Of a stretch of 64,000 nt of DNA, positions 1-12,541 are shown piece after piece; position 1 is the first letter of the stretch, and every line of letters starts with the position of its first letter. Source of the stretch: Mantis religiosa (lineage: Eukaryota; Arthropoda; Insecta; Mantodea; Mantidae). A program made the position numbers and the translations under genes. The notes under the pieces were generated by a model, which had not been told where the DNA came from, ran no database searches, and worked only from the letters and a program-made list of their open reading frames with translations. The DNA is taken from assembly GCA_030765055.1 (NCBI GenBank), contig CM060954.1, forward strand, positions 112,332,107-112,396,106. Direction: 5' to 3'.

Positions 1-2273
1 GAAGCACCTCTACGTTTAAGTGAAACCACTAAAATCAGAAAAAAGGCTTTTTATTTACTTAGAATGGTATGGACTTTCTTACTCATTCTTATTTATAATT
101 TATAGGAAATATCTTATGAATACCCTGAATTATTTCAAAATAAAATATACAGTACAACTAATTTTTATGGATATGGTACCTCTGGTAGGTAAATAAAGCA
201 TACATATGCTTGATTTTGAACTTTCCAGTAAGAGAAGAAGCTTATAGTACATGGAAATATCTTACCTGTTGGCTTTCTTGTACAAAGTGTGGGATATTTA
301 CAATTTATGACTAATCCGAATCACCAAACTTAGCTTATGTTTGTAGTTTTCACGTTTGTTGTTGCTTTCTGCTGTGTCATTGTATTAACGTGTATTTTGC
401 ATAAAAATGTGCTAAGTTGATGAAAGGAATTGATGAGGTGTGTTCAAGTAAACCCAACCAAAGTATTAAATTACAATAAAAGTATTCATGTAAAATCGAT
501 ATAAATGTTTTCAAAAGTAATATTTTATGGGATACGAAAGATGCAAATTCGTCTATGGTTCAGGATCACATTAGAACGGGATAGTGCTTGCATGAATTTA
601 CCAATTATTGTTACCAGAGCCAAGGATGTTTTAACATGCTTTTTCAATTTTAGTTTTAAAAAAATATAGCCAAAATATTGCAAATATTTTCTTACACTTT
701 TAGTAAAAAATTCTATTGTATAAAAAAGAGATTGAATAACACAAAGCGCCATGTTAAAGTCTACATATAGTATGTTGTATAAAAAATCATGTGTTTTAGA
801 AGTCTACATTTTCAGAAAAGGTACATCAAAATTGCTAGGATAGAAGAGACTAGTACACAATCTCCCATTACGCCTTCGGAAACCTCTGATAGGAAGCGGT
901 GAGGTGGACACACGAGTTGGAACGACAGGCTCGGACAAAGCAGGGTTCTTAATTTCTCCAGATAATAATATTTTGACGTCGGCCAAACCCCCATAGGCTA
1001 CCTCTCCCCATGGGTACGTCTCACGCCAAGTGCCAGGATAGACAGTTTCACAAAGCAGATTCCACCGCCATACGCTTCATCTGCTGTTCATATTCTTGGT
1101 TTGTCGAACTTAAACACGACAAGACCTGGTATTGCATAAATCCACCCCAGTACGCCAACCAACTTTACTTACATATACTGGGTAAAATACTGATTATTAT
1201 AATCATGGTTGCTCATTTGTGTGTTAGATGCACTAAGGAGGGGTTGCTGAGGGTAATCGCACCGGACAACTCTATCAAGTCTTCAACAGGCAGGCATTAA
1301 AATTGTTCAACCAGAAGATTTTCCATTATTGTGACGGTACTGCATATTTCGAAGAATTACAAGTCGTCTCTACGGTGTAGAGAGTGAGTGGATTTCTCAA
1401 AATCCTCAGTAGAAAGTTATAAACGTGTGCTTTTGATGAAAGTTACTGCAATTCAAGATGCAATTCCCGATCTATAAGAAGAACTACATCTGTATTAGTA
1501 GGAATAGGTAGGTGGATGACAGGATATCCTTAGCTGGAACAAAAACCCTGCTCTTTAACGCTTCACTGATGTTTTATCTGAATGGCGATCAGATGAATGA
1601 ATTTCGCGCTGCGAGCCCACCAACACAAGTACTCGGAACCAACTGACCTTCATTCGGCGAACTGTGGCACATCCAAGGAAACGTATCTGCACCAGGAAGT
1701 CAGATACAAGTGATATTCGAACCCGCAACGGCTTGATAGGCGTAATCTCAGGCAACAACTGCTCCAGTTTTGCAGCAAATGATCTCAAGAAAAGGGAATT
1801 TCTTGCGATGCAAGAGATATAAATGCAATTGTCTTCATTTAAAGCAAATCCGTAACAAAACAAGTCTCAATGAAATGGAATAGAAAGTATCTTAACAAAA
1901 GAATTGCAGAGCAGGATCAAGTTCGTGCTGTCATTTTTCACAGTTATTCATATTCTTCATCACCCAGGGTGACTTTCGCCGCACGATCCTTGGTTTTCTT
2001 TATTATGCCGCTAAAGTTTATGACACCACCCTCAAGTGATATCGTGGGAATCATAATTATTAGGTTACATCATAAAGCAATTTCTTAGCATTTGCTGCAT
2101 ATATCAGATTTCTGCCGTTCAATAAAGAACCTACGACGGAAAGGGACTAAGGGCTGTGTGGCCACATGACGAAGCAAGATAGTATGGTACAGGAAAGGAG
2201 ATCCCTCATCTTGGAGGTATATCCTACACTTAGTTTACCGCGATGTAACTATGTAGTTAAAACGACATTAAAT
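1..2273. other. AT-rich stretch with no recognisable gene
   Basis: Only short reading frames occur here. The longest is 102 codons (minus strand, 1555-1863), and no frame shows a domain, motif or repeat signature I can name. A 96-codon plus-strand frame at 1010-1300 is equally uninformative. I treat the stretch as intergenic or intronic. Confidence 0.6.
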
Positions 2274-2334
2274 AGAGAGAGGGGGTAGAGAGGGAGAGGG
2301 AGAGAGAGGGAGAGGGAGAGAGAGGGAGAAATGA
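2274..2334. repeat. Purine-rich GA/GGGA tract
   Basis: An imperfect run of GAGAGAGGGAGAGGGAG-type sequence made only of purines apart from one T. The longer GGGAGAGGGAGAGAGA unit recurs, so this is a minisatellite-like variant of a GA dinucleotide repeat. Confidence 0.85.
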
Positions 2335-2837
2335 TCCTACGCTCACTGCGCCAACCTTGCTAGATCCTCTAAAAGGTTCATTATCATTTATGGAGCATAA
2401 TTATGAACCTTAATTCCTAAATGAGAATAGTTATTACCGGGAAATCAACGTTGCAGTTTATAAAGATGCAGTATATAGTACATAAATCGTTGTATATGGG
2501 TTGTTTGGAATCGATGCTGAGGGAACATAACAGAAATACATGTTAAATGGTCGGAAAGAGTGGGTCACAGGTTTCATAAACGTTTAAAGTCATATTTATT
2601 TAGCATAGAATACTTTAAATTTGGTTGAAATTCTTACATTAAGGGTAACAGGTGTGAAACGTAATTTTCTAAGGTACTAGAGCTACATAATTAGGTTATT
2701 TTTGGACAGTAATGCTAGAAATTAAAGAAGTCATACACAGTAGAATTTCAATGTATGGTGCGTTCCTGAGATATTAATTATTTGGAATCAATTTTGTTAG
2801 ATACGGCAGATATTGAACTATATAGGAGTAACTTTTG

Positions 2838-3264
2838 TGGAAACATAAGAGTCAGACTGAAAAATTCAATGCCATAGCCGGGATTTGAACCACGGACCTG
2901 TACGTTTCCACAATTTAGCCTACACACGGACAGTGTGAAAGAACAATTAATTTCCATTTATTGACCTAATAGTGGTTAACTATAAAGCCCGGGCCTTAAA
3001 GTACTTACACGTCGTAAGTCGTCATTAAGGTAGTTGTCTCATGTGTTTATGAGAACTCCTAAGTGGTTTACCGGGAAAAACGCGAGTCAGTTGGAGAATT
3101 TAATGTCATATCGGCACGATGGCCATTGTAGCTCAATGGTTAGAGCGGCTGGACTGAGACCAGAAGGCTCGTGCTTAAAATCCCGGCTATGGCATTGAAT
3201 TTTTCAGTCTGACTTTACACAATTTAGCCTACACATGGCCAGTGTGAAAGAACAATTAATTTCC
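2838..3264. mobile_element. Inverted composite tRNA-SINE (family S1) with 14-bp TSD
   Basis: From 2838 to about 2909 the element lies on the minus strand: the reverse of the tRNA-like B-box region and the following tail. From about 2910 to 2964 a plus-strand 3' tail follows, ending GAACAATTAATTTCC. From about 2970 to 3264 there is a full plus-strand copy with the same 3' end. The tRNA-like part at about 3121-3194 has an A box (TAGCTCAATGGTTAGAGCGG), D-stem GCTC/GAGC and a B-box-like sequence. The flanks AGGAGTAACTTTTG (2824-2837) and AGGAGTAATTTTTG (3265-3278) differ at one base, so the whole composite looks like one insertion. An inverted first half could come from twin priming or template switching. 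Decay with two separate insertions is possible but fits the single TSD less well. Confidence 0.75.
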
Positions 3265-3864
3265 AGGAGTAATTTTTGCAATTATATTTCTTGATTACTT
3301 TGAAACAAATTGATCAATGGAAATTTTATATAGGAATTAGCTTTAAAAAAAATTGCACTGCACAAAAGAGGGAGATCTAAAAGACAGCTCATGAATTTGC
3401 TAACTCCTTTAAAATGAACTATGTATTAAATAAAAATTCCATTGGAGTACCTTTTACTCACATCTTGAAGTGAATGTGGCAAATTTTCAGACATCTACTT
3501 ATACTTTTGTGGAAGGAGATCGGATTTAATTGCGGGAAAATATCAAAATAAACGACACGTTATTTACTAGGATTGAAAGTAATTCAAACGGCACCGCGTT
3601 TCAAAAATAGCCTCCAAACTATGCTACATCTAGTCTAGAGGTATAACAATTCTCAGATATGTAGTTTAAAACACGATGCTGCTTTTTGGATTTGATACTT
3701 TTCACCAAAAATCCAAAGAACGATTTTTTAAATCAAAGGTATTCCTTAAGGATAATTTAGGTTGAGAGATTTCTACAAATGTTCAAACTTGAAATTTTAC
3801 TATACCAAAAGTTTAAACCACATTTGTTTTGTTTCATATATGATTGAAATAAATACGACATTAA

Positions 3865-4856
3865 TTCCCGATTTCACCAACAGATGTTAAAATCGACGTT
3901 AACAAATGTAACGTAACAATTGTCAAAGCGCTAGCACTAATGTTAAATTTCTTGAATTTCACCAAACTGTTTTCTGAAAATGTTAACAAACCTGTGTTAG
4001 CGCCAAGAAACTTGTAAATATCTCAGCTACAGAAGGGTATGGATGAGTCGTATTATTTTCTGAACGTACTGCGATGCGCTTTTGTTTTCATTTTCGTCTG
4101 CACAAGCTGAAAAATGGTGGATGAACAAAATCATAAATAAAGCCATGAGACAAATTTCTCATCGATTGAGAAAGAATTGTTAATTGAATTGGTGACGAAG
4201 TGTAAGGATATCGTGGAAAATAAGAGGACGGATGCGGTGAATGTAAAAGAGAAAGATGTCACGGGGAAAATATTGGAAACGAATTTAATTCAAATGCATG
4301 TGTCCCTACTACAAGCACCAAACAACTTGTCATTATTACGTAAATTTAAAACGAGGTGCGAAGGACAAGTGACTTAAACGTTCTAAGACGGGAGGTGGAC
4401 AGTGTATTATCCACATAATACAGTGAATTACAAAATCGCAAAGATATTAATACTTGAAGTAAAGGCGAGATCGCCATATTCCTTTCGATGCATATTCTAA
4501 CATCTCCTGTACTTCCGCAGTAACCTTCATAGCAACATGTTTCGACAGTCTGTACCTCCGTAAATCAGTTTTCTTCGTATAGCTCCTCAAAATAATTTCT
4601 CCTCATAGGTCGTATTCTGTTACGAATGCCATTTAGACGGTCTTAAATATAGCAAATCGACATCAACAGCTGAGTTGATGCTCACCATCTTGACTATTTA
4701 CAATTGTTAAGGACTTAACATCAGAAATTTGGCTGGTTAGTTTAACAAGAGATTTAACACGAGTGTAACGCTAACAAATGTTGGCGAAATGCAATTTTTG
4801 TTTTAACTATTGCTAAACTCGTGTTAAGTCTTAACATCAGTCGGTGAAATCGGGCA
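3865..4856 (+). mobile_element. PIF/Harbinger-like DNA transposon, non-autonomous, with TAA TSD
   Basis: The left end TTCCCGATTTCACC pairs with the right end GGTGAAATCGGGCA. The inverted repeat runs on for about 25 bp through a GATGTTAA block on both sides. Each end abuts TAA (3862-3864 and 4857-4859), the TWA target preferred by PIF/Harbinger elements. Subterminal GTTAAC/TTAACA motifs recur inside both ends. At 992 bp the element is too short for a full Harbinger with both nuclease and Myb-like genes. It keeps only a broken Myb/SANT-like frame (4114-4450) and no DDE nuclease that I can see. I infer a deletion derivative mobilised in trans. The family name rests on TSD, TIR and the Myb-like frame together. 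Confidence 0.75.
4114..4450 (+). pseudogene. Myb/SANT-like (MADF-type) DNA-binding protein, broken
   Basis: Translation from the ATG at 4114 meets a stop at codon 9. It then reads on in the same frame as a helical, charged domain with EKELLIELV and KDIVENKRTDAVNVKEKD. This spacing is typical of the Myb/SANT-like domain of Harbinger accessory proteins and their domesticated relatives. After about residue 65 the expected NLKRGAKDK and TGGG segment continues only in another frame, so at least one frameshift and one nonsense change are present. It lies inside the TIR element 3865-4856, where a Myb-like protein would normally help the nuclease bind the ends. As it stands it cannot encode a full domain. 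It is either transposon cargo or a copy of a related host gene; the position favours transposon cargo. Confidence 0.6.
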
Positions 4857-4949
4857 TAAGTGTAGTTATGATAAAGAGCCTTCGAATCCAGGTGTATCTA
4901 AATGTTTTTGGATCGAGGCTACAGGTTTTAATTTATTTTTATACACATG

Positions 4950-5390
4950 GTTAACCGAGCGGGTTCCATTTCCTTGCCCGATCTACCTGACTTATGTTTT
5001 TTCCGGGGGTTTTCCAGGTCGCCAGGCGAATGCTGGGTAAGTTGATTACAGTCTCCTGAATTTACTGTCCCTCCATTACATCTCCATTATCATTTCACAT
5101 CATCTCCCCTTTGGTGTTTTCTTTCAGGTTAGAAGTGTCGGTGGCCGTCTCGGCGGTGCATGGCACGATGATATGCTATGAGTAAACCATTCTTCTTCTG
5201 GTACGACGGTTGCCGGTCGTATCCAAGTCTTCTGGTGGGATTATTTCCGAAACACAGGGGTGGGATGTCCTTCTCCTGGCCTGCCGGGGTGTTTTTATCT
5301 AATCTCTGTCTTACATAACCTTGCCTCGCTGACATGTATCACTCCGCGTGCAACTACCTTCCCCCTCACCCTAATTGGCTAATGCTTTCG
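4950..5390 (-). repeat. Interspersed repeat R4, near-full copy
   Basis: On the minus strand this matches 12960-13340 in order. Shared blocks include CATATCATCGTGCCATGCA, a GATGTGAAATGAT block, GGAGGGACAG, a CATTCG(C/T)CTG block and a GGAAAACCCC-like segment. Other partial copies are at 6470-6575, 36540-36905, 38890-39210 and 62930-63110. I see no coding capacity and no certain ends. The 66- to 84-codon frames overlapping it are chance frames. Confidence 0.6.
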
Positions 5391-6469
5391 CGCCATAGGC
5401 CTGAGGCGGTGCCTTCCCGTCACCTTTAAACCTGCAGTAAACGTCATAATAATTGCCAGGAAGATCGATAAAATCATACAAATAAGAATATGAAGGCATG
5501 CACAAATAATGAAGATTATAATGAAACTGAGCAAGTTGAAACTGAATGAATGAGCAATAAAACTGAAACAAGTTTATAATGAAAGGCCTTCGGCCTTTTC
5601 CACTGGGATTTTTTAAGACCAGCACACATACCTTCCAAAAATGCTTGTCTTTCAGTCTTAAAAGTCGTGTCAGGCCATATTTGTCGTGTGTTCTTCATTC
5701 ACCCAAGTCTCGTGAAGGTAGTATATTTTGCGATATGCATCTCGGTACAGTCTGATTGTCCTCAAATAACGTCTTCGCCAAACAGCAATATCGCCCCTGG
5801 AGTGGTAAGTTTTCCTGTTGTCTCAATTTCATGTCACGATGTTCTTACGCATCTGACACACCTATAAGTTCAGAGCACAGCTGTTCGACTTCTCTCACTG
5901 ACAAAGACGGATTCTTCTCTGTGAGTGCCTTAAACACATGCAACACAATTCTTTTTTCGCCGCTTTGTAAAGGTTTTCCCTAGCGATGCTTCAGCGAAAA
6001 ACTGGCGGTAGACTCTGCCATTATACATATAAGTACATGCGCAATAAACGATCAATAAAAAGCTCTCGGACTCGGCACAACACACCTTCGAATGGCGATA
6101 TATGACTAATCCAGTTCAAAACAAGGTCAGTGGTAAAAGTCATGTAAACAAATATGTCATCACTACCGCTATATCACGTGCTATCGTGCCATGTGCTTGG
6201 GAGCAAAGGAACCTCCTCTTTACTTCGTTTAAGAATTAACTTGCATTTCAGATAAATCAACTCTGTTGCGTAATATATTTAATTCAAAAAGTTACGAAAA
6301 TATAAAATTCACAATACTCTTCCAACATATAAAGATATATCACCATGTTAAATAACGAACTAATTTTTACCGCACAACAGTCTATACCCCAACAGCAGCC
6401 AATGAGAGGTGATAAGGTCACTTGACCGTTTAGAGATACGGGGCAAGCTTATGTGAAACAAGGATTAGG
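5391..6469. other. No recognisable gene
   Basis: Overlapping short frames on both strands (60-84 codons) show no family signature. The sequence has no clear repeats beyond the R4 edges on either side. Confidence 0.5.
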
Positions 6470-6575
6470 TAAAATGTAGGGACCCGTGGCTCTTTGAGAT
6501 GACAGCCTTCTGTCTCCTCCCACCTCATCCTTCCTCCCGGGGTTGCCTCACTTGGGGGCTTAGGTACAATAAGTC
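6470..6575 (-). repeat. Interspersed repeat R4, fragment
   Basis: The reverse complement reads AAGTGAGGCAACCC, then GGAGGAAGGATGAGG and GAGGAGACAGA. The 62930-63110 copy has the same order (AAGTGAGGCTTCCC, GGAGGAAGGATGAGG, GAGGAGACAGAGG), and 12980-13070 has a looser version. Confidence 0.6.
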
Positions 6576-7345
6576 AAATATGGTTGCCGTGCCGAGTATC
6601 CTCCGAAATATTCCAGTTCTAGTTCTATGGGTCGAAGTATGACATATTTGCAAAAATATTTTATTTTGTAAATTTTGGGTTGAAGGCTTGATTTTCAGTC
6701 ATTCTGGATAGCTCGTAAACCTTGACAGGTAGACAAAGATTTACTGCACAAAATATGCAGGTCTGGTTAAGGCACAGGATTTAAGTCAAATAGATTTTTT
6801 TTTTTTGTGTGTGTGTGTGTGTGATATAATCATTTCCAATATATTCCTTGTTAATGGTTTAAACTTTCCAATACTTCTTATTTATATCGGAAGTCTTCTC
6901 TCGCTATCTCCTATCATGATTATGCCAAGAGAATGAATGACCAACTCCTAATAGATTTGACTGTCGCTGAAGTCTACTGTATTTCTATGTTGCCATTGTA
7001 GCTACAAAGCATATAGGTAATTAAACCATTTCTATAACTCTATATTTATTAAGGTGAAGAATAGGAATTCATAATATTTTTTTAAGAATTGAAGAATTGG
7101 TAGAGAAATGATGTAAGAGACTTTTTAAATATACTATAGTGAATTGAATACTTTTTAAAACATTTCTTAGATTCATTGGCATCCGTGTCCGAAAATGGCT
7201 TCTCTTTCTGTACACCAGTGAAGACATCTTCACAAATCAGTGTAGAATATACCATTAATGGTTAATACAACTTTAGAGAATCTCATTGATTTGCAAGGTA
7301 TCCAACTCATGGAGGATATTTTAAGATATTCTTATAAGAAATGAA
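6576..7345. other. AT-rich spacer with a short T/GT run
   Basis: No gene is seen. A poly-T followed by a GT run lies near 6797-6823. The rest is unique-looking AT-rich sequence. Confidence 0.5.
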
Positions 7346-7358
7346 TTGTATATCTTGA

Positions 7359-7609
7359 TGTTTGTGTTTGTTTGAGTGTAATTTTACGTCCAACAACGTT
7401 GTCATATCGGACGATGAATAGAATGGGCGAAATGATGCTAAAATGAGACCAGGGTCCATAGAGCTTAGAGTTACCCAATATTCATCTTTCAGAGATAAGG
7501 GAAAACCCCGGAAAAATCTTATCCAGGTAACTCACCCTGACCAAGATGCGAACTCGGGACCTCTTGAACGTGAGGCAGACACTCTACCACCACGCTACCA
7601 AGGCGGGCT
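7359..7609 (-). mobile_element. tRNA-SINE family S2 with 13-bp TSD
   Basis: Read on the minus strand this has a head with GCCCGCCTTGG and a GTAGCGTGGTGGTAGAGTG-like A box, then a B box in a GTCCCGAGTTCGCATC context. A central AAGATTTTTCCGGGG module follows, and a 3' region over a reverse TTTTACGTCC motif. TTGTATATCTTGA (7346-7358) and TTGCATATCTTGA (7610-7622) flank it as a TSD with one mismatch. Confidence 0.8.
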
Positions 7610-7613
7610 TTGC

Positions 7614-7900
7614 ATATCTTGAATTTTCTTGGAATAGCCTCTGAAGTCCTAATTCTGAATAACTTAAGCAGAAATGCCTAAATTGCGAGAGCTGTAAAAC
7701 TTCTACTGTACAAAATAATTTTGATCTTGTTAAGCACACGATTTATTTAAAAAAAACCTTTTAGTTTTGGCAAAAGTAATATTATCGAAATATTTCTTGT
7801 TTTAATTTTAAATTTTTAATACTGTTATTTTACTCAAATGGGAAGCCATTTTCTCACTATATCTTTTCCATTGTTTTCATCCGGTGGAGAGCGAAATTTC
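7614..7900. repeat. Interspersed AT-rich repeat R5
   Basis: It contains TTGAATTTTCTTGGAATAG followed by CCTCTGAAGTCC and, further on, a TTTCAAAGCC block. The same order occurs at 31675-31975 and 62665-62900, and in reverse at 36110-36410 and 52470-52620. No coding capacity is visible and the ends are undefined. Confidence 0.5.
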
Positions 7901-8095
7901 AAAGCCTTGAAATAACGACACGTGCTTAAAAACTTGACTATCGCTAAGTATACTATAACATTCAAGCAAATGTATAGTGTGATCCATATAAAGTTGAACC
8001 ATTTTAATGGGCCCATAACTTTTGAACCAATAACAGGGCACACGTACAACTTTGATAGAATATAATACACAATTGGGAGATTATATTACACTAAT

Positions 8096-8288
8096 GGAAA
8101 TTAATTGTTCTTTCATACTGGCCGTGTGTAGGCTAAATTGTGGAAACGTAGAGTCAGACTGAAAAATTCAGTGCCTTAGCCGGGATTTGAACGACGGATC
8201 TTCTGGTTTCCGTCCAGCCGCTCTACCATTGAGCTACTATGGCTAACGTGCCGATATGGCATTAAATTCTCCAACTGACTCGTACTGG
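8096..8288 (-). mobile_element. tRNA-SINE family S1, minus-strand copy
   Basis: Read on the minus strand this is the S1 body: GAGTCAGTTGGAGAATTTAA, then a tRNA-like segment with GTAGCTCAATGGTAGAGCGG as A box and GTTCAAATCCCGG as B box. The common AATTTTTCAGTCTGAC block follows, and the shared 3' end GAACAATTAATTTCC. The cloverleaf can still be drawn, with D-stem GCTC/GAGC and anticodon stem CTGG/CCAG. The upstream region present in the 2970 and 57030 copies is missing. Confidence 0.8.
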
Positions 8289-9668
8289 CGGCAAACTTCT
8301 ATGAAGAAGGTATACAAAAACTTGTGCCTTGCTTTGACAAATGCCTGTAAAATTTCGGCAGTTATGTGGAAAAGTAGTTTAAGAGAATTTTGTGCCATAA
8401 ATACTTTTGCTGTACCTGTACACAATTTAATTTTATTACCAAACAGAACTTACTTTCTGGACGTACCTCGTATATATACATAGGTACCTCCCAACTTGGA
8501 AACAGAAGTTGTAGCATCTTCCAACTGGCATTCACTTCGTGCAGGATACTAAAATCTTCTTTCAAAGTATAGAGGACTTATGTGAATATAATGCTACAGA
8601 TTTTATACGTTACTCTTACACCTGTTCTAGACAATATCCATGCTTACTAGATGCTGTAAAGAGTTTGTTGTTAATAAGTTATGCAACAAAATGGCAGTAA
8701 CGGTTTGTCACCTGCACTTTCGCTTAAATACACGGAATGAAGCAGCTGTTTGTGATTGACCAGAATGCTAATACATATGATGCAACAGGTTTGGCCACTA
8801 CTGCATGGTCGGTTGCACTGCTTCATACACTTGACATACTGCAATACGATAAACATATAGGTTTTACAGTAATGAAAGGGAAGATTAGCAGCTCAAAATG
8901 ATGCACCCTGGGGACGAGCTAGAAACAGGTGGCGAAGCGGTGACGTGGTCGAAGTGACCTCCTGAGCTCACGTTACCAGATGTTCGCTGACCCACATTCC
9001 TCTCTCTGATATTATTGTCATATTATTATCATCGGAAACACGGCGAACAGCAACGCACAGTTAACAGTGGCGTGCCTGTAGATTTTTTGCGACATATGTA
9101 GCACAGTTAAAGCTTGTTATCCAATATTGGAGTAAAATATACTACAAATTTTAAGTACACTTTAGGAGCTCACATTTGTACTTTTTTTAGAAGAATGAAC
9201 GTGCAGTAGAGCAAATATTGTATTACGTTAAAAAATTAAAACTGAGTATTCACAGAAAAAAAATGTTTCCAAAGCCGCTCTAAAAATGAATTAAAACGAC
9301 AAGGTGTTTGCGTTCTTACGTAAACAACACAGTTCCGTGGAGAAGTTTTATGAATTGTGTGTTGAAATGAATTAAACGTCGACATTTTGTAAGAAATTGT
9401 CTTCTTAACTTTTCAATCTAGGTTTATTAATTGTGTTTTAAGTAAATTTGGAGGCCACCTCAAAACTACCATTTAAGTGGAAATATCGTCAAACATTTTG
9501 ATTTCTAGAAGTAACTCTAACGATTTTGTTTAAAGAATCATATTTTAAAGATTATTTTATGCCAAATGAAGTGCATATCTTGAAAAGCCTTTGATGTCCC
9601 CCCATCCTCGATATTTTTAAATAACTAATCAACTGCAAAACGAAGACAAAATCGTACTACAGAAAGTA
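8289..9668. other. No recognisable gene
   Basis: Short frames (60-75 codons) overlap on both strands at 8243-8856, and none resembles a known family. A GTGCATATCTTGAAAAGCC block near 9571 looks like a weak R5 fragment. Confidence 0.45.
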
Positions 9669-10247
9669 CGAGGGCTGTTCAATAAAGAATGATCATAATT
9701 TTTTACGTTCATAATTTTTGCACTAAATTTAGTCTTATTATATTCTCTTAGATCAATGTGAAACAAACACGCCGTAGTAGTTTCACTGTTGGTACTCCTG
9801 GTTCCCGCCTGTGAGAACCAGGCAAGTTCAGACATGTTCAGTATCGCCTACCGCTGCAATGTAACATGCACTTACAGTTGATGTTAGTGGAAGATCCGAA
9901 GTTTCTTTCAAACGTAATCACTGCTGATGAAACTTAGCTACATCATTTTGATCCTGAGAGCAAACAGCAAAGCTCAGTGTGGCAACTCCTTCATCACCAA
10001 CCCCCAAAAAGCAAAAGTGGTTACTTCTGCTGGGAAAGTTATGGTCTTCTCATTGTTTGATATTCGTGGAATGGTTTATCAGCATGTTGTACCTGCACAC
10101 ACATCAGTAACTAAACAATACTACAGGAATGTCCTGAAAACATTGCAAGTCCATATCAGGTGCAAAAGACCACATTTCCGTGAAGCAGGCTGGATGCTGC
10201 ACCACGATAATGCGCGGCCGCATATTGCCAATGTTGTTGCTGAATAT
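9669..10247 (+). mobile_element. Mariner A copy 1, truncated by the TTC array
   Basis: The left TIR CGAGGGCTGTTCAATAAAGA starts directly after a TA at 9667-9668. The 5' UTR and the start of the transposase match the copies at 37512 and 54322, including their shared internal deletion next to the start codon. The conceptual protein includes the first catalytic Asp context (GCTGATGAAACT, followed by a TAG in place of Trp), a TSVT-like stretch, and HHDNARPHIANVVAEYL carrying the second catalytic Asp. The frame then runs straight into the TTC array, at the point where other copies read ATCTTGCAAAA or ATATTGCAAAA. The third Asp and the right TIR are absent. It is inactive. Confidence 0.9.
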
Positions 10248-11238
10248 CTTCTTCTTCTTCTTCTTCTTCTTCTTCTTCTTCTTCTTCTTCTTCTTCTTCT
10301 TCTTCTTCTTCTTCTTCTTCTTCTTCTTCTTCTTCTTCTTCTTCTTCTTCTTCTTCTTCTTCTTCTTCTTCTTCTTCTTCTTCTTCTTCTTCTTCTTCTT
10401 CTTCTTCTTCTTCTTCTTCTTCTTCTTCTTCTTCTTCTTCTTCTTCTTCTTCTTCTTCTTCTCTTCTTCTTCTTCTTCTTCTTCTTCTTCTTCTTCTTCT
10501 TCTTCTTCTTCTTCTTCTTCTTCTTCTTCTTCTTCTTCTTCTTCTTCTTCTTCTTCTTCTTCTTCTTCTTCTTCTTCTTCTCTTCTTCTTCTTCTTCTTC
10601 TTCTTCTTCTTCTTCTTCTTCTTCTTCTTCTTCTTCTTCTTCTTCTTCTTCTTCTTCTTCTTCTTCTCTTCTTCTTCTTCTTCTTCTTCTTCTTCTTCTT
10701 CTTCTTCTTCTTCTTCTTCTTCTTCTTCTTCTTCTTCTTCTTCTTCTTCTTCTTCTTCTTCTTCTTCTTCTTCTTCTTCTTCTTCTTCTTCTTCTTCTTC
10801 TTCTTCTTCTTCTTCTTCTTCTTCTTCTTCTTCTTCTTCTTCTTCTTCTTCTTCTTCTTCTTCTTCTTCTTCTTCTTCTTCTTCTTCTTCTTCTTCTTCT
10901 TCTTCTTCTTCTTCTTCTTCTTCTTCTTCTTCTTCTTCTTCTTCTTCTTCTTCTTCTTCTTCTTCTTCTTCTTCTTCTTCTTCTTCTTCTTCTTCTCTTC
11001 TTCTTCTTCTTCTTCTTCTTCTTCTTCTTCTTCTTCTTCTTCTTCTTCTTCTTCTTCTCCTCCTCCTCCTTCTGCTTTTTCTTCTACGTCTTCCTCCTCT
11101 TCTTTCTCTTCTTCTTCTTCTTCTTCTTCTTCTTCTTCTTCTTCTTCATCTTCTTCTTCCTCTTCCTTTTTTCTTCTCTTTCTTCTCTTTCTTCTTCTTC
11201 TTCTTCTTCTTCTTCTTCTTCTTCTTCTTCTTCTTCTT

Positions 11239-11266
<28 letters not shown>
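10248..11266 (+). repeat. TTC/GAA trinucleotide array, about 1 kb
   Basis: Nearly pure TTC repeats with several one-base slips (TTCTCTTC), which change the reading frame from Leu to Phe to Ser and back. A degenerate pyrimidine part lies at about 11056-11200. The array grows out of a mariner transposase codon pair (ATCTT), so it arose after that insertion. The long homopolymeric frames over it (452 and 411 codons) are translations of the repeat and not genes. GAA/TTC runs of this length are known to form triplex DNA. Confidence 0.95.

Positions 11267-12455
<1,189 letters not shown>

Positions 12456-12539
<84 letters not shown>
12456..12539. repeat. AG dinucleotide microsatellite
   Basis: An uninterrupted AG run of about 84 bases. 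The overlapping frames (RERERE and LSLSLS) are repeat translations. Confidence 0.98.

Positions 12540-12541
<2 letters not shown>

Noticed and set aside
3121..3194. Possible true tRNA gene
   Set aside because: The same sequence recurs with S1 flanks at three other sites and has a poor B box and loop here, so it is a SINE head.
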